From Burkholderiales bacterium (GTDB taxonomy: Bacteria; Pseudomonadota; Gammaproteobacteria; Burkholderiales; Burkholderiaceae_A): a stretch of DNA of 8,832 bases. The notes under the pieces were generated by a model. The model did no database searches and was not told the origin of the DNA. It saw only the letters and a program-made list of their open reading frames with translations. The translations under genes and the position numbers were made by a program. The stretch lies in NCBI GenBank assembly GCA_030834045.1, contig JAURFZ010000051.1, forward strand, positions 1 through 8,832. The letters are read 5' to 3'. Shown in pieces: positions 1 to 6,679 of the stretch. How positions within the stretch are numbered: position 1 is the first letter of the stretch; each line of letters opens with the position of its first letter.

Positions 1-1171
1 TCTGGCCATTCTCGACCACAGGGCGTTCTTTGGTGGCATGAATGCCTAGAATCGCCGACTGGGGTGGATTAATAATGGGCGTGGACAGCATAGACCCAAA
101 AACGCCTCCATTAGAAATGGAGAAGGTGCCACCCGTTAACTCCTCAAGGGTAATTTTTCCCTCACGTGCACGAACACCGAAATCGGAAATGGTCTTCTCA
201 ATTTCAGCAAAGGTGAGCTGATCAGCATTGCGAATAATAGGAACGACCAAACCTCGCGGAGATCCAACAGCAATACCAATGTCGAAGAAGCCGTGATAAA
301 CAATATCGCTACCATCCACAGAGGCATTAAGCACTGGGTATTTTTTAAGCGCGGCAACAGCCGCCTTGACGAAGAACGACATAAAGCCAAGCTTCACGCC
401 ATGCTCTTTCTCAAAGACCTCCACATACTGTTTACGAAGAGCCATGACCGGCGCCATGTTAACTTCGTTAAACGTTGTAAGAATGGCGTTAGAGGCCTGC
501 GATTGAAGAAGGCGCTCGGCCACGCGCGCCCGCAGACGGCTCATTGGAACGCGCTGCTCAGGACGCCCCTCAAGCATTGCCTCTGGACCCATGGGAACAT
601 TCACAGCAGGTAAAGACGAGGTATTAACTGACGATGCAATGCCTTGCGTTGGCCCTGTTGAAGTGGATGCGGCCTTTGCAGCGAGGGCGGCAGTCGTTGG
701 GGCGGAAGCACCCCCCGCTATTACAGACTGAGCCGCCAGAACATCTCCCTTGGTAATACGCCCACCCTTACCCGAGCCTTGTGCAAGACTAACGCCCGTC
801 TCTGCCATAAGCTTGGCTGCAGAAGGTAGAGCAGCCGCAGTTGAGGCGGGCGGGGTAGGCACGGGGCTTGCCGATGAGGCCATGGCGGGTGCAGCGGGTT
901 TTTCGGATGCTGGTGCGGCGCTTGCCTTCGCATCGGTATCGATACGGGCAATGACTTCGTCTGACACCACCATATCGCCATTGACCTTTACGTGCTCGCT
1001 TAGCACACCAGCCGCAGGTGCAGGCACCTCAAGAACCACCTTATCTGTTTCTATCTCGATAAGAATTTCATCTTGCGCCACCGCCTCACCCGGCTGCTTC
1101 TTCCATTGAAGGAGTGCGGCCTCAGCAACCGATTCGGAGAGCTGAGGAACTTTCACGTCATGTAGGGCCAT
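1..1171 (-). CDS. odhB: Dihydrolipoyl succinyltransferase, E2 of 2-oxoglutarate dehydrogenase (3' end cut off by window edge)
   Basis: This is the E2 core of the cytoplasmic 2-oxoglutarate dehydrogenase complex. It transfers the succinyl group from E1 through a lipoyl arm to CoA, giving succinyl-CoA. I translated it from the ATG at 1171; 390 codons stay open to the window edge. The order of parts is: lipoyl domain (about 1-77) with the lipoyl-lysine K44 in ETDKVVLEV; an Ala/Pro/Ser linker (about 78-114); a peripheral subunit-binding domain (about 115-147, LPSAAKLMAETGV, ending GGRITKGDVLAA); a second flexible linker rich in Ala, Ser and Thr (about 148-205); then the acyltransferase domain starting near RVPMSRLRARVAERL, with SFFVKAAVAALKKYP and SISNGGVFGSMLSTPIINPPQ. 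The catalytic His/Asp motif (DHRxxDG) should lie just outside the window, so about 35-45 residues are missing. The gap after odhA is 39 bases, so the two are probably cotranscribed. AAGAG a few bases before the ATG is a modest ribosome site. Identification is firm; the name sucB is equally used. Confidence 0.97.
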   Translation of the reverse strand, partial: MALHDVKVPQLSESVAEAALLQWKKQPGEAVAQDEILIEIETDKVVLEVPAPAAGVLSEHVKVNGDMVVSDEVIARIDTDAKASAAPASEKPAAPAMASSASPVPTPPASTAAALPSAAKLMAETGVSLAQGSGKGGRITKGDVLAAQSVIAGGASAPTTAALAAKAASTSTGPTQGIASSVNTSSLPAVNVPMGPEAMLEGRPEQRVPMSRLRARVAERLLQSQASNAILTTFNEVNMAPVMALRKQYVEVFEKEHGVKLGFMSFFVKAAVAALKKYPVLNASVDGSDIVYHGFFDIGIAVGSPRGLVVPIIRNADQLTFAEIEKTISDFGVRAREGKITLEELTGGTFSISNGGVFGSMLSTPIINPPQSAILGIHATKERPVVENGQ

Positions 1172-1210
1172 TGTTATCTCTTAGAAGTTATCAAGTAAAG
1201 GGGCGTGGGC

Positions 1211-4060
1211 TTAGGCGCTCTTTATGCGGGCAAAGGCCTGCTCGAGCAGTTCTTTCTGGCGCTTTACATGGACCTCGTAATAGCCAGAGGCCGGTGCAGC
1301 CATGGCAGGGCGGCATGCGTGACCAAGCTTCGTACCCTCTGGAATATGTTCACGAAGGTTGTGCTGTATTTGGAACCAGAAGCCCTGGTTCTGGGGCTCT
1401 TCTTGAACCCAGACAACATCGCTCAGGTTGGGGTATTTCTTGAGCTCTGCTACAAACGACTTATGCGGAAAGGGGTAGACCTGTTCAATCCGAATAATAG
1501 CCACGTCTTCACGCTCGCGCTCCCGACGCTGATTCACGAGGTCGTAATAGACCTTACCTGAGCAAGCTATGACTCGCTTAATCTTCTTGGCTTGAATGGC
1601 TGGGTCCACCTCCCCAATAACCGTCTGAAAATGGCCCAGTGAAAGCTCTTCAAGAGCCGAGCTTGCGTCTTTGTTACGAAGCAGGGACTTCGGCGTGAAG
1701 ACAACCAGTGGCTTACGGAAGGGCCGAATAATCTGGCGCCGCAGAAGATGAAAGATCTGGGAGGCTGAGGTGGGCTGACAGAGCTGCATGTTGGTGTCGG
1801 CACAAAGCTGTAAGAACCGCTCGGGCCGTGCAGAGGAATGCTCGGGCCCTTGCCCTTCCTGGCCATGGGGTAACAAAAGCGTAAGCCCGCTCTGGCGACC
1901 CCACTTCACCTCACCCGAGGCAATAAACTGGTCAATGACCACCTGTGCACCATTTGCAAAGTCACCAAACTGGGCTTCCCAAATAACGAGCGTGTTGGGC
2001 TCAGCGGTGGAATAACCATACTCAAAGCCAAGCACCGCCTCCTCGGAAAGTACCGAGTCGATGACCACAAAGGGGGCCTGCTCCGGCGAGACATTCTGCA
2101 AAGGAATATGGGTACCCAGGTCGTAGCGCTCACGGGCCTGATCGTGTAGCACGGCATGGCGATGAGTAAATGTGCCCCTCCCACAGTCCTGCCCACTTAG
2201 ACGCACAGCGTAGCCGCTTGCAACCAGAGAGGCATAGGCCAGGTGCTCACCCATTCCCCAGTCAAGGTTAATTTCGCCTCGACACATGGCACGGCGATCG
2301 TTAATTACTTTCTCGACCAGAGGGTGCAGTTCGAAGCCTTCGGGTACGGTTGTTAACCGCTCGCCTAGCCTTTGCAGTTCTGTAAGTGGAAGACCTGTGT
2401 CAGCGTCATCGGTCCATTTTTTATCTAAAAAAGGAGCCCAGTCAACTGCAAACTTACTCTTATAGTTTGTAAGAACGGGCTCGCGGGTGCTTCGACCTTC
2501 GTCTAGGGCAGTCCGATAAGCCTTCACTATTGCATCGCCATCGCCCGTGCTAATTACGCCCTGAGCTTCAAGACGGTCGGCATAGAGTTTTCGCGTGCCT
2601 GGATGCTGGCCAATAACCCGATACATCAGCGGCTGGGTCATTGCGGGTGTGTCTTGTTCGTTATGACCGAGTTTCCGGAAACAGACAATATCAATTACAA
2701 CGTCCTTCTTGAATTGCATCCGGTAATCAACGGCCAGCTGTGTTACGAAGACAACCGCTTCGGGGTCGTCTCCATTCACGTGAAAGACTGGCGCCTCGAT
2801 CATCTTGACCACATCGGAGCAATAAAGGGTCGACCGTGTATCGCGCGGGTCAGAGGTGGTGAAGCCAATTTGGTTGTTAATAACAACATGGATGGTTCCA
2901 CCCACACCATAGCCGCGTGTCATTGCGAGGTTTAACGTTTCCATGACGACGCCTTGTCCCGCAAAGGCAGCGTCACCATGAACAAGCACGGGCAGAATTT
3001 TGTTTCCCTCACTATCGCCACGTCGATCAAGACGTGCACGTACTGAGCCTGTGACAACAGGGTTTACGATTTCCAAGTGAGAAGGGTTAAACGACAGCGA
3101 CAGGTGAACAGGGCCCCCAGGGGTTGAGACATCGCTTGAAAAGCCCTGGTGATATTTGACGTCACCTGCGAGCAAGTCATCGGAATGCTTACCCTCAAAC
3201 TCAGCAAAAAGGTCTTTGGGCATCTTGCCAAGTGTGTTCACCAAGATGTTGAGCCGGCCACGGTGGGCCATGCCTATAACGACCTCCTCCACACCACGAT
3301 TTCCCGAGGCATCAACAATTTCATCCATGCAGGCAATAAATGACTCACCGCCCTCGAGTGAAAACCGCTTTTGACCAACGTATTTGGTGTGCAGGTAACG
3401 CTCGAGCCCTTCGGCTGCCGTGACCTGCTGCAGGATCTGAATCTTTTTTTCGGGTGGGAAATGAGGATTGGTTCGAGAAGACTCGAGCTTCTCCTGAATC
3501 CAGCGTTTCTCGGTTGGATCGGTGACGTACATAAATTCTGCGCCGATCTTCCCGCAGTAAGTCTCCCGCAGGGCCTGCACCATTTCGCGCAAGGACATCT
3601 GCTCCTGGCCGAAGTAGAGGTTGTCTGCTCGAAAGGCCGTATCAAGGTCAGCCTCAGAGAAGTCGTAGAAGGCGGGCTCAAGTTCAGGAAAAGACGGACG
3701 TTCGCGCAACTTTAGAGGATCGAGGTCAGCCCATTGATTTCCAAGGTTGCGGTAGGCCGCAATAATAGACTGCACGTGAAGTTGCTTACGCGCAATGGAA
3801 AGATCGCGCTCAGCGACCCTTGGAAGAAACTTGTTTGTCTTTGCTCGCTCGGCAAAGGAGGCTATAACTGGCGCGTGGGCCTGGTCTGCCGCTTCGGGGT
3901 CTAGACCTTGGGAGGGGACATTCTGTAGCTGATCGAAGAACCGTCTCCAGTTGTCGGTGACGGAACCGGGATTATCGAGATAAGACTCGTAAAGTTCCTC
4001 GACATAAGGCGCATTCGCACCGAATAGGTACGAGTTGAGCTGAAAGCTCTTCATGACCAT
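1211..4060 (-). CDS. odhA: 2-oxoglutarate dehydrogenase, thiamine diphosphate-dependent E1 component
   Basis: This E1o enzyme decarboxylates 2-oxoglutarate using thiamine diphosphate and Mg2+ and succinylates the lipoyl arm of OdhB. The protein is 949 residues, a normal length for the family. The N-terminal helical segment that contacts the rest of the complex is visible (SYLFGANAPYVEELYESYL, about 10-28). The cofactor-binding and active-site region contains MAHRGRLNILVN (H266), SFNPSHLEIVNPVV (H328), HGDAAFAGQG (D363) and INNQIGFTT (N396). The transketolase-like C-terminal half has GRGTFTHRHAV (about 627-637), WEAQFGDFANGAQVVIDQF (about 694-712) and GPEHSSAR (about 738-745). I chose the ATG at 4060 because AAGGG lies nine bases upstream; an in-frame ATG two codons later (4054) would leave a 15-base spacer. 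It follows a terminator and a 149-base gap after gltA, so it likely has its own promoter, and it leads directly into odhB. sucA is the synonym. Confidence 0.98.
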   Translation of the reverse strand: MVMKSFQLNSYLFGANAPYVEELYESYLDNPGSVTDNWRRFFDQLQNVPSQGLDPEAADQAHAPVIASFAERAKTNKFLPRVAERDLSIARKQLHVQSIIAAYRNLGNQWADLDPLKLRERPSFPELEPAFYDFSEADLDTAFRADNLYFGQEQMSLREMVQALRETYCGKIGAEFMYVTDPTEKRWIQEKLESSRTNPHFPPEKKIQILQQVTAAEGLERYLHTKYVGQKRFSLEGGESFIACMDEIVDASGNRGVEEVVIGMAHRGRLNILVNTLGKMPKDLFAEFEGKHSDDLLAGDVKYHQGFSSDVSTPGGPVHLSLSFNPSHLEIVNPVVTGSVRARLDRRGDSEGNKILPVLVHGDAAFAGQGVVMETLNLAMTRGYGVGGTIHVVINNQIGFTTSDPRDTRSTLYCSDVVKMIEAPVFHVNGDDPEAVVFVTQLAVDYRMQFKKDVVIDIVCFRKLGHNEQDTPAMTQPLMYRVIGQHPGTRKLYADRLEAQGVISTGDGDAIVKAYRTALDEGRSTREPVLTNYKSKFAVDWAPFLDKKWTDDADTGLPLTELQRLGERLTTVPEGFELHPLVEKVINDRRAMCRGEINLDWGMGEHLAYASLVASGYAVRLSGQDCGRGTFTHRHAVLHDQARERYDLGTHIPLQNVSPEQAPFVVIDSVLSEEAVLGFEYGYSTAEPNTLVIWEAQFGDFANGAQVVIDQFIASGEVKWGRQSGLTLLLPHGQEGQGPEHSSARPERFLQLCADTNMQLCQPTSASQIFHLLRRQIIRPFRKPLVVFTPKSLLRNKDASSALEELSLGHFQTVIGEVDPAIQAKKIKRVIACSGKVYYDLVNQRREREREDVAIIRIEQVYPFPHKSFVAELKKYPNLSDVVWVQEEPQNQGFWFQIQHNLREHIPEGTKLGHACRPAMAAPASGYYEVHVKRQKELLEQAFARIKSA

Positions 4061-4113
4061 TGCATTTCACCCTTCTGGGCCTTCAGCCCTAAACGATGCA
4101 GGTTACCCTTCTG
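4061..4113 (-). repeat. Imperfect 17-base direct repeat in the odhA leader, one copy covering the Shine-Dalgarno
   Basis: On the coding (minus) strand, CAGAAGGGTAACCTGCA (4113-4097) and CAGAAGGGTGAAATGCA (4077-4061) match at 14 of 17 positions and lie 36 bases apart. The second copy contains the AAGGG ribosome site used for odhA and ends at the base before its ATG. The first copy has no start codon at the right distance. Between them is a small possible hairpin, GGGC-TGAAG-GCCC (4089-4077). The match is seen directly; any function, such as a duplicated operator, a decoy ribosome site or a leader structure, is inference, and chance is quite possible. Confidence 0.4.
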
Positions 4114-4167
4114 TTCCCCAACGACGCTGGTTTCCAGACAGGCTTACATGTAAACGTGATTCACTAC

Positions 4168-4196
4168 AAAAAGCAAGAGGGGCCTGGCCCCTCTTG
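4168..4196 (-). terminator. Rho-independent terminator after gltA
   Basis: Read on the minus strand, a hairpin with stem CAAGAGGGG / CCCCTCTTG (4196-4188 with 4182-4174) and a five-base loop is followed by C and then five T residues (4172-4168). The inverted repeat is perfect and GC-rich at the loop end. It begins 13 bases beyond the gltA TAG. On the plus strand the hairpin is followed by an A tract rather than a T tract, so it should work only for minus-strand transcripts. It marks the likely end of the sdh-gltA transcript and separates it from odhA. Confidence 0.85.
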
Positions 4197-4209
4197 AAAA
4201 AAACTGCGG

Positions 4210-5520
4210 CTAACGTTGCGAAATAGGCATAGCCTGCCTTTGAGTAAGACCGGTATACAGCTGACGAGGTCGGCCGATTTTGTATTCCGGGTCGACGATC
4301 ATTTCTTTCCACTGCGAGACCCAACCTATTGTTCGTGCAAGGGCGAAGACGCAGGTAAACATCGAGGTGGGAATCCCCAAAGCCCGCTGAACGATACCCG
4401 AGTAAAAGTCGACATTAGGGTACAACTTACGCTCCACGTAATAACTGTCCTCAAGGGCAATCTTTTCGAGCGCCATAGCAAGCTTAAAGAGCGGGTCGTT
4501 CTCAAGACCCATCTCGGCCAAAACCTCGCGGCAGGTTTCTTGCATAAGCTTAGCCCGCGGGTCAAAGTTCTTGTAGACCCTGTGACCGAAGCCCATAAGT
4601 CGCACCCCTGAATTTTTGTCTTTCACCTTTTCCATGTACTCGCCCACTTTGGCAAGCCCACCGTCGGCCTGAATACTCTCGAGCATTTCCAGGCAGGCCT
4701 GGTTTGCCCCGCCATGGGCAGGGCCCCACAGACAGGCGACCCCTGCGGCAATTGCTGAAAAGGGGCTTGTGCCCGAGGAACCGCAGAGCCTTACTGTTGA
4801 GGTCGAAGCGTTCTGCTCGTGCTCGGCATGCAACGTAAAAATACGATCAAGGGCTCGCACTAGAACAGGATTTGGCGTGTACTTCTCGCAAGGCGTTGCA
4901 AACATCATGTGCATGAAGTTTGCTGTATACGAGAGATCGTTCTGAGGATACATGTTGGGTTGGCCAATGGAATACTTGTAGGCCATCGATACCATGGTGG
5001 GCATTTTGGCAATCAGCCGAATAAAGGAAATGTCTTGTTGCTCGGGAGAATTGATATCGAGACTGTCTGGGTAGAAAGCGGCCATACTTCCAGCGAGACT
5101 GGTTAAGACCGCCATTGGGTGGGAATCTCGTCGAAAGCCCCGAACAGCAAACTGCATCTGCTCATGAACCATAGTGTGGTGCATAACCAGGTGCTTAAAT
5201 TCCTCGAACTGACTGGCGTTAGGTAACTCGCCATAATAAATTAGGTAACAAACCTCAAGGAATTCGCAGTGAACAGCCAACTGCTCGATGGGGTAGCCTC
5301 GGTAGAGCAACTGACCCTGGTCACCGTCAATATAGGTAACGCTTGAGGCACATGACGCAGTCGATAAAAACCCAGTGTCGTAGGTGAACTTTCCCGTTTG
5401 TGCATAGAGCTTACGAATATCGATGACATCGGGGCCAATTGAGCCCTTCAGAATGGGAAATTCAACGCTGGGTGTGCCATCTGAAAAGCTTAACGTGGCC
5501 TTGTGTTCGGATTCATTCAT
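4210..5520 (-). CDS. gltA: Citrate synthase, type II hexameric
   Basis: It condenses oxaloacetate with acetyl-CoA to give citrate, the entry step of the TCA cycle, in the cytoplasm. It is 436 residues, usual for the Gram-negative type II enzyme. Substrate and catalytic residues are all present: H231 and H234 in LHAEHEQNASTSTVR, H269 in WGPAHGGAN, H313 in MGFGHRVYKNFDPR and D371 in LYPNVDFYSGIV (equivalents of E. coli His264, His305 and Asp362 are H269, H313 and D371). The N-terminal region (about 1-50) has the beta-rich extension typical of NADH-sensitive enzymes. C211 in FATPCEKYTPNP aligns with E. coli Cys206 near the allosteric NADH site, so NADH inhibition is plausible but inferred. The start ATG is supported by AGGAGG at 5538-5533. 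It lies 44 bases after sdhE and is followed by a terminator, so it is probably the last gene of the sdh transcript. Confidence 0.98.
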   Translation of the reverse strand: MNESEHKATLSFSDGTPSVEFPILKGSIGPDVIDIRKLYAQTGKFTYDTGFLSTASCASSVTYIDGDQGQLLYRGYPIEQLAVHCEFLEVCYLIYYGELPNASQFEEFKHLVMHHTMVHEQMQFAVRGFRRDSHPMAVLTSLAGSMAAFYPDSLDINSPEQQDISFIRLIAKMPTMVSMAYKYSIGQPNMYPQNDLSYTANFMHMMFATPCEKYTPNPVLVRALDRIFTLHAEHEQNASTSTVRLCGSSGTSPFSAIAAGVACLWGPAHGGANQACLEMLESIQADGGLAKVGEYMEKVKDKNSGVRLMGFGHRVYKNFDPRAKLMQETCREVLAEMGLENDPLFKLAMALEKIALEDSYYVERKLYPNVDFYSGIVQRALGIPTSMFTCVFALARTIGWVSQWKEMIVDPEYKIGRPRQLYTGLTQRQAMPISQR

Positions 5521-5528
5521 GGTACTGA

Positions 5529-5538
5529 CCCCCCTCCT
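5529..5538 (-). promoter_or_regulatory. Strong Shine-Dalgarno sequence of gltA
   Basis: On the minus strand AGGAGGGGGG lies upstream of the gltA ATG (5520), with 12 bases between AGGAGG and the start and fewer if the later Gs pair instead. It is the best ribosome site in the window and fixes the gltA start. It may give citrate synthase high translation within the shared sdh message. Confidence 0.75.
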
Positions 5539-5564
5539 AATTTAAATCGTTTAGCCGCTTGGGC

Positions 5565-5915
5565 TTAAATGAAGGCTCTTGACTGACCTTGGCCAAGCCC
5601 GTGGCTGCCTGGCTGGTCATCGCCCAGCCTGCGTAATGCCTCAAGCACCTGAAGGACCCCCGCAGTCTGAAGATCGTCCTTTGGCTCTTGACGTTCAAGA
5701 ATGAGATCAAGCAGCTCGTTATCAGGAAGTTCAAGTAACTGCGCGAGTCCGTCGTGCTCGAGCTGGGAAAGCCTTCCTTCTTTAAACTGCAGAAATTGAG
5801 TAAGTAAGAGATCGTTTTCAAGAAGACCGCGACGCGAGCGCCACTGAATACGCCGAAAGCACTCATCGTCAACGAAGACTGTTTCGGTATCAAGCTGCTT
5901 AACGGGCTGACTCAT
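5565..5915 (-). CDS. sdhE: SdhE, FAD assembly factor for succinate dehydrogenase
   Basis: SdhE (YgfY/Sdh5 family, formerly DUF339) is a small cytoplasmic helical protein that binds SdhA and promotes covalent attachment of FAD. From the ATG at 5915 it is 116 residues. The hallmark RGxxE motif is at R29-G30-L-L-E33, within WRSRRGLLENDLLL, and is followed by the helical body (about 40-97) with LPDNELLDLILERQEP. Most bacterial members are about 80-100 residues; here about 19 extra residues rich in Gly, Gln and Ser follow the usual end (after EALRRL), and the N-terminus is also slightly long. An in-frame GTG at 5921 would add two residues (Met-Ala) and sits 11 bases after AAGG, so the start is uncertain by two codons. 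It lies 33 bases after sdhB and 44 before gltA, fitting cotranscription with the enzyme it matures. Confidence 0.93.
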   Translation of the reverse strand: MSQPVKQLDTETVFVDDECFRRIQWRSRRGLLENDLLLTQFLQFKEGRLSQLEHDGLAQLLELPDNELLDLILERQEPKDDLQTAGVLQVLEALRRLGDDQPGSHGLGQGQSRAFI

Positions 5916-5948
5916 AGCCACGACTTGACCGACCTTGACAGCCCCTCA

Positions 5949-6662
5949 CTAAACTGCACGACGAACCATCAGCTCTTTGATCTTACCGATCGCCTTGGTT
6001 GGGTTTAGGCCCTTGGGACAGACATCTACACAGTTCATAATAGTGTGACACCGGAATAAACGGTAGGGATCTTCGAGGTTATCCAATCGTTCGCTCGTGG
6101 CCAGATCGCGACTGTCGGCAATAAAACGATAGGCTTGCAGCAGACCTGCCGGCCCTACAAATTTGTCTGGGTTCCACCAGAACGAGGGACAGCTTGTTGA
6201 ACAGCAGGCGCAAAGAATGCACTCGTAAAGCCCATCGAGCTCCTCGCGCTCCTCTGGAGACTGAAGCCTCTCTTTTTCGGGTGGCGGATTTTCGTTAATA
6301 AGAAACGGCTTGATTGAATGGTATTGCTTGAAGAACTGCGTCATATCGACAATAAGATCACGCACGACGGGCAGCCCAGGAAGCGGCCGAAGAACAATAG
6401 GCTCTTTCAGTTCATTGAGATTGGTGATGCATGCAAGGCCATTCTTACCGTTAATGTTCATAGCATCGGAGCCACAGACGCCTTCACGGCACGACCTTCT
6501 GAATGACAACGAGTCATCTTCGTCGCTCTTAATACGCATAAGGGCATCGAGAAGCATCTTGTCGGTTGGCTGAAGCGCAACCGTAATGTCCTGCATACGC
6601 GGGCGACTGTCTTTATCGGGGTCGTATCGGTAAATGGAGAAACGAATCGAACGTGCTGTCAT
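5949..6662 (-). CDS. sdhB: Succinate dehydrogenase iron-sulfur subunit
   Basis: SdhB carries electrons from the SdhA flavin to ubiquinone through three iron-sulfur clusters, on the cytoplasmic face of the inner membrane. The protein is 237 residues, typical for the family. The N-terminal ferredoxin-like domain has the [2Fe-2S] ligands C58, C63, D66 and C78 (SCREGVCGSD to GLACIT). The C-terminal domain has C148, C151 and C154 (ECILCACCSTSCP) plus C215 for [4Fe-4S], and C158, C205 and C211 (CHTIMNCVDVCPKG) for [3Fe-4S]. The quinone-site stretch PSFWWNPDKFVGP (159-171) and H206 are conserved. All ligands are present, so it looks functional. The ATG at 6662 is 17 bases after the sdhA stop, with AAGGG upstream as ribosome site, so translation of the two subunits is closely linked. 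Confidence 0.98.
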   Translation of the reverse strand: MTARSIRFSIYRYDPDKDSRPRMQDITVALQPTDKMLLDALMRIKSDEDDSLSFRRSCREGVCGSDAMNINGKNGLACITNLNELKEPIVLRPLPGLPVVRDLIVDMTQFFKQYHSIKPFLINENPPPEKERLQSPEEREELDGLYECILCACCSTSCPSFWWNPDKFVGPAGLLQAYRFIADSRDLATSERLDNLEDPYRLFRCHTIMNCVDVCPKGLNPTKAIGKIKELMVRRAV

Positions 6663-6679
6663 GGTGGCGATACCCTTGA

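Noticed and set aside
293..613. Plus-strand frames opposite odhB (293-613 and 750-1109), and a minus-strand frame at 721-981 out of phase with odhB.
   Set aside because: The real gene is the minus-strand odhB frame, which remains open through the left edge; these are shadows, in part of its Ala/Pro-rich linker.
1205..1561. Plus-strand frames opposite the odhA C-terminus (1114-1443 and 1205-1561).
   Set aside because: They are antisense to conserved odhA sequence and show no domain or motif.
4150..4155. TTTACA as a possible -35 box for odhA.
   Set aside because: No acceptable -10 element follows at 15-19 bases, so I do not call a promoter.
4103..4324. A 73-codon minus-strand frame across the gltA end and the terminator.
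   Set aside because: It is out of frame with gltA, runs through the terminator hairpin and has no ribosome site or family features.
4216..4611. A 131-codon plus-strand frame opposite gltA.
   Set aside because: It lies opposite the conserved citrate synthase C-terminus and has no family resemblance; an antisense shadow.
5537..5893. A 118-codon minus-strand frame overlapping sdhE and reaching into the gltA leader.
   Set aside because: The sdhE frame has the RGxxE motif and family helices; this one is a shifted frame of the same DNA, with no recognisable features and no ribosome site.
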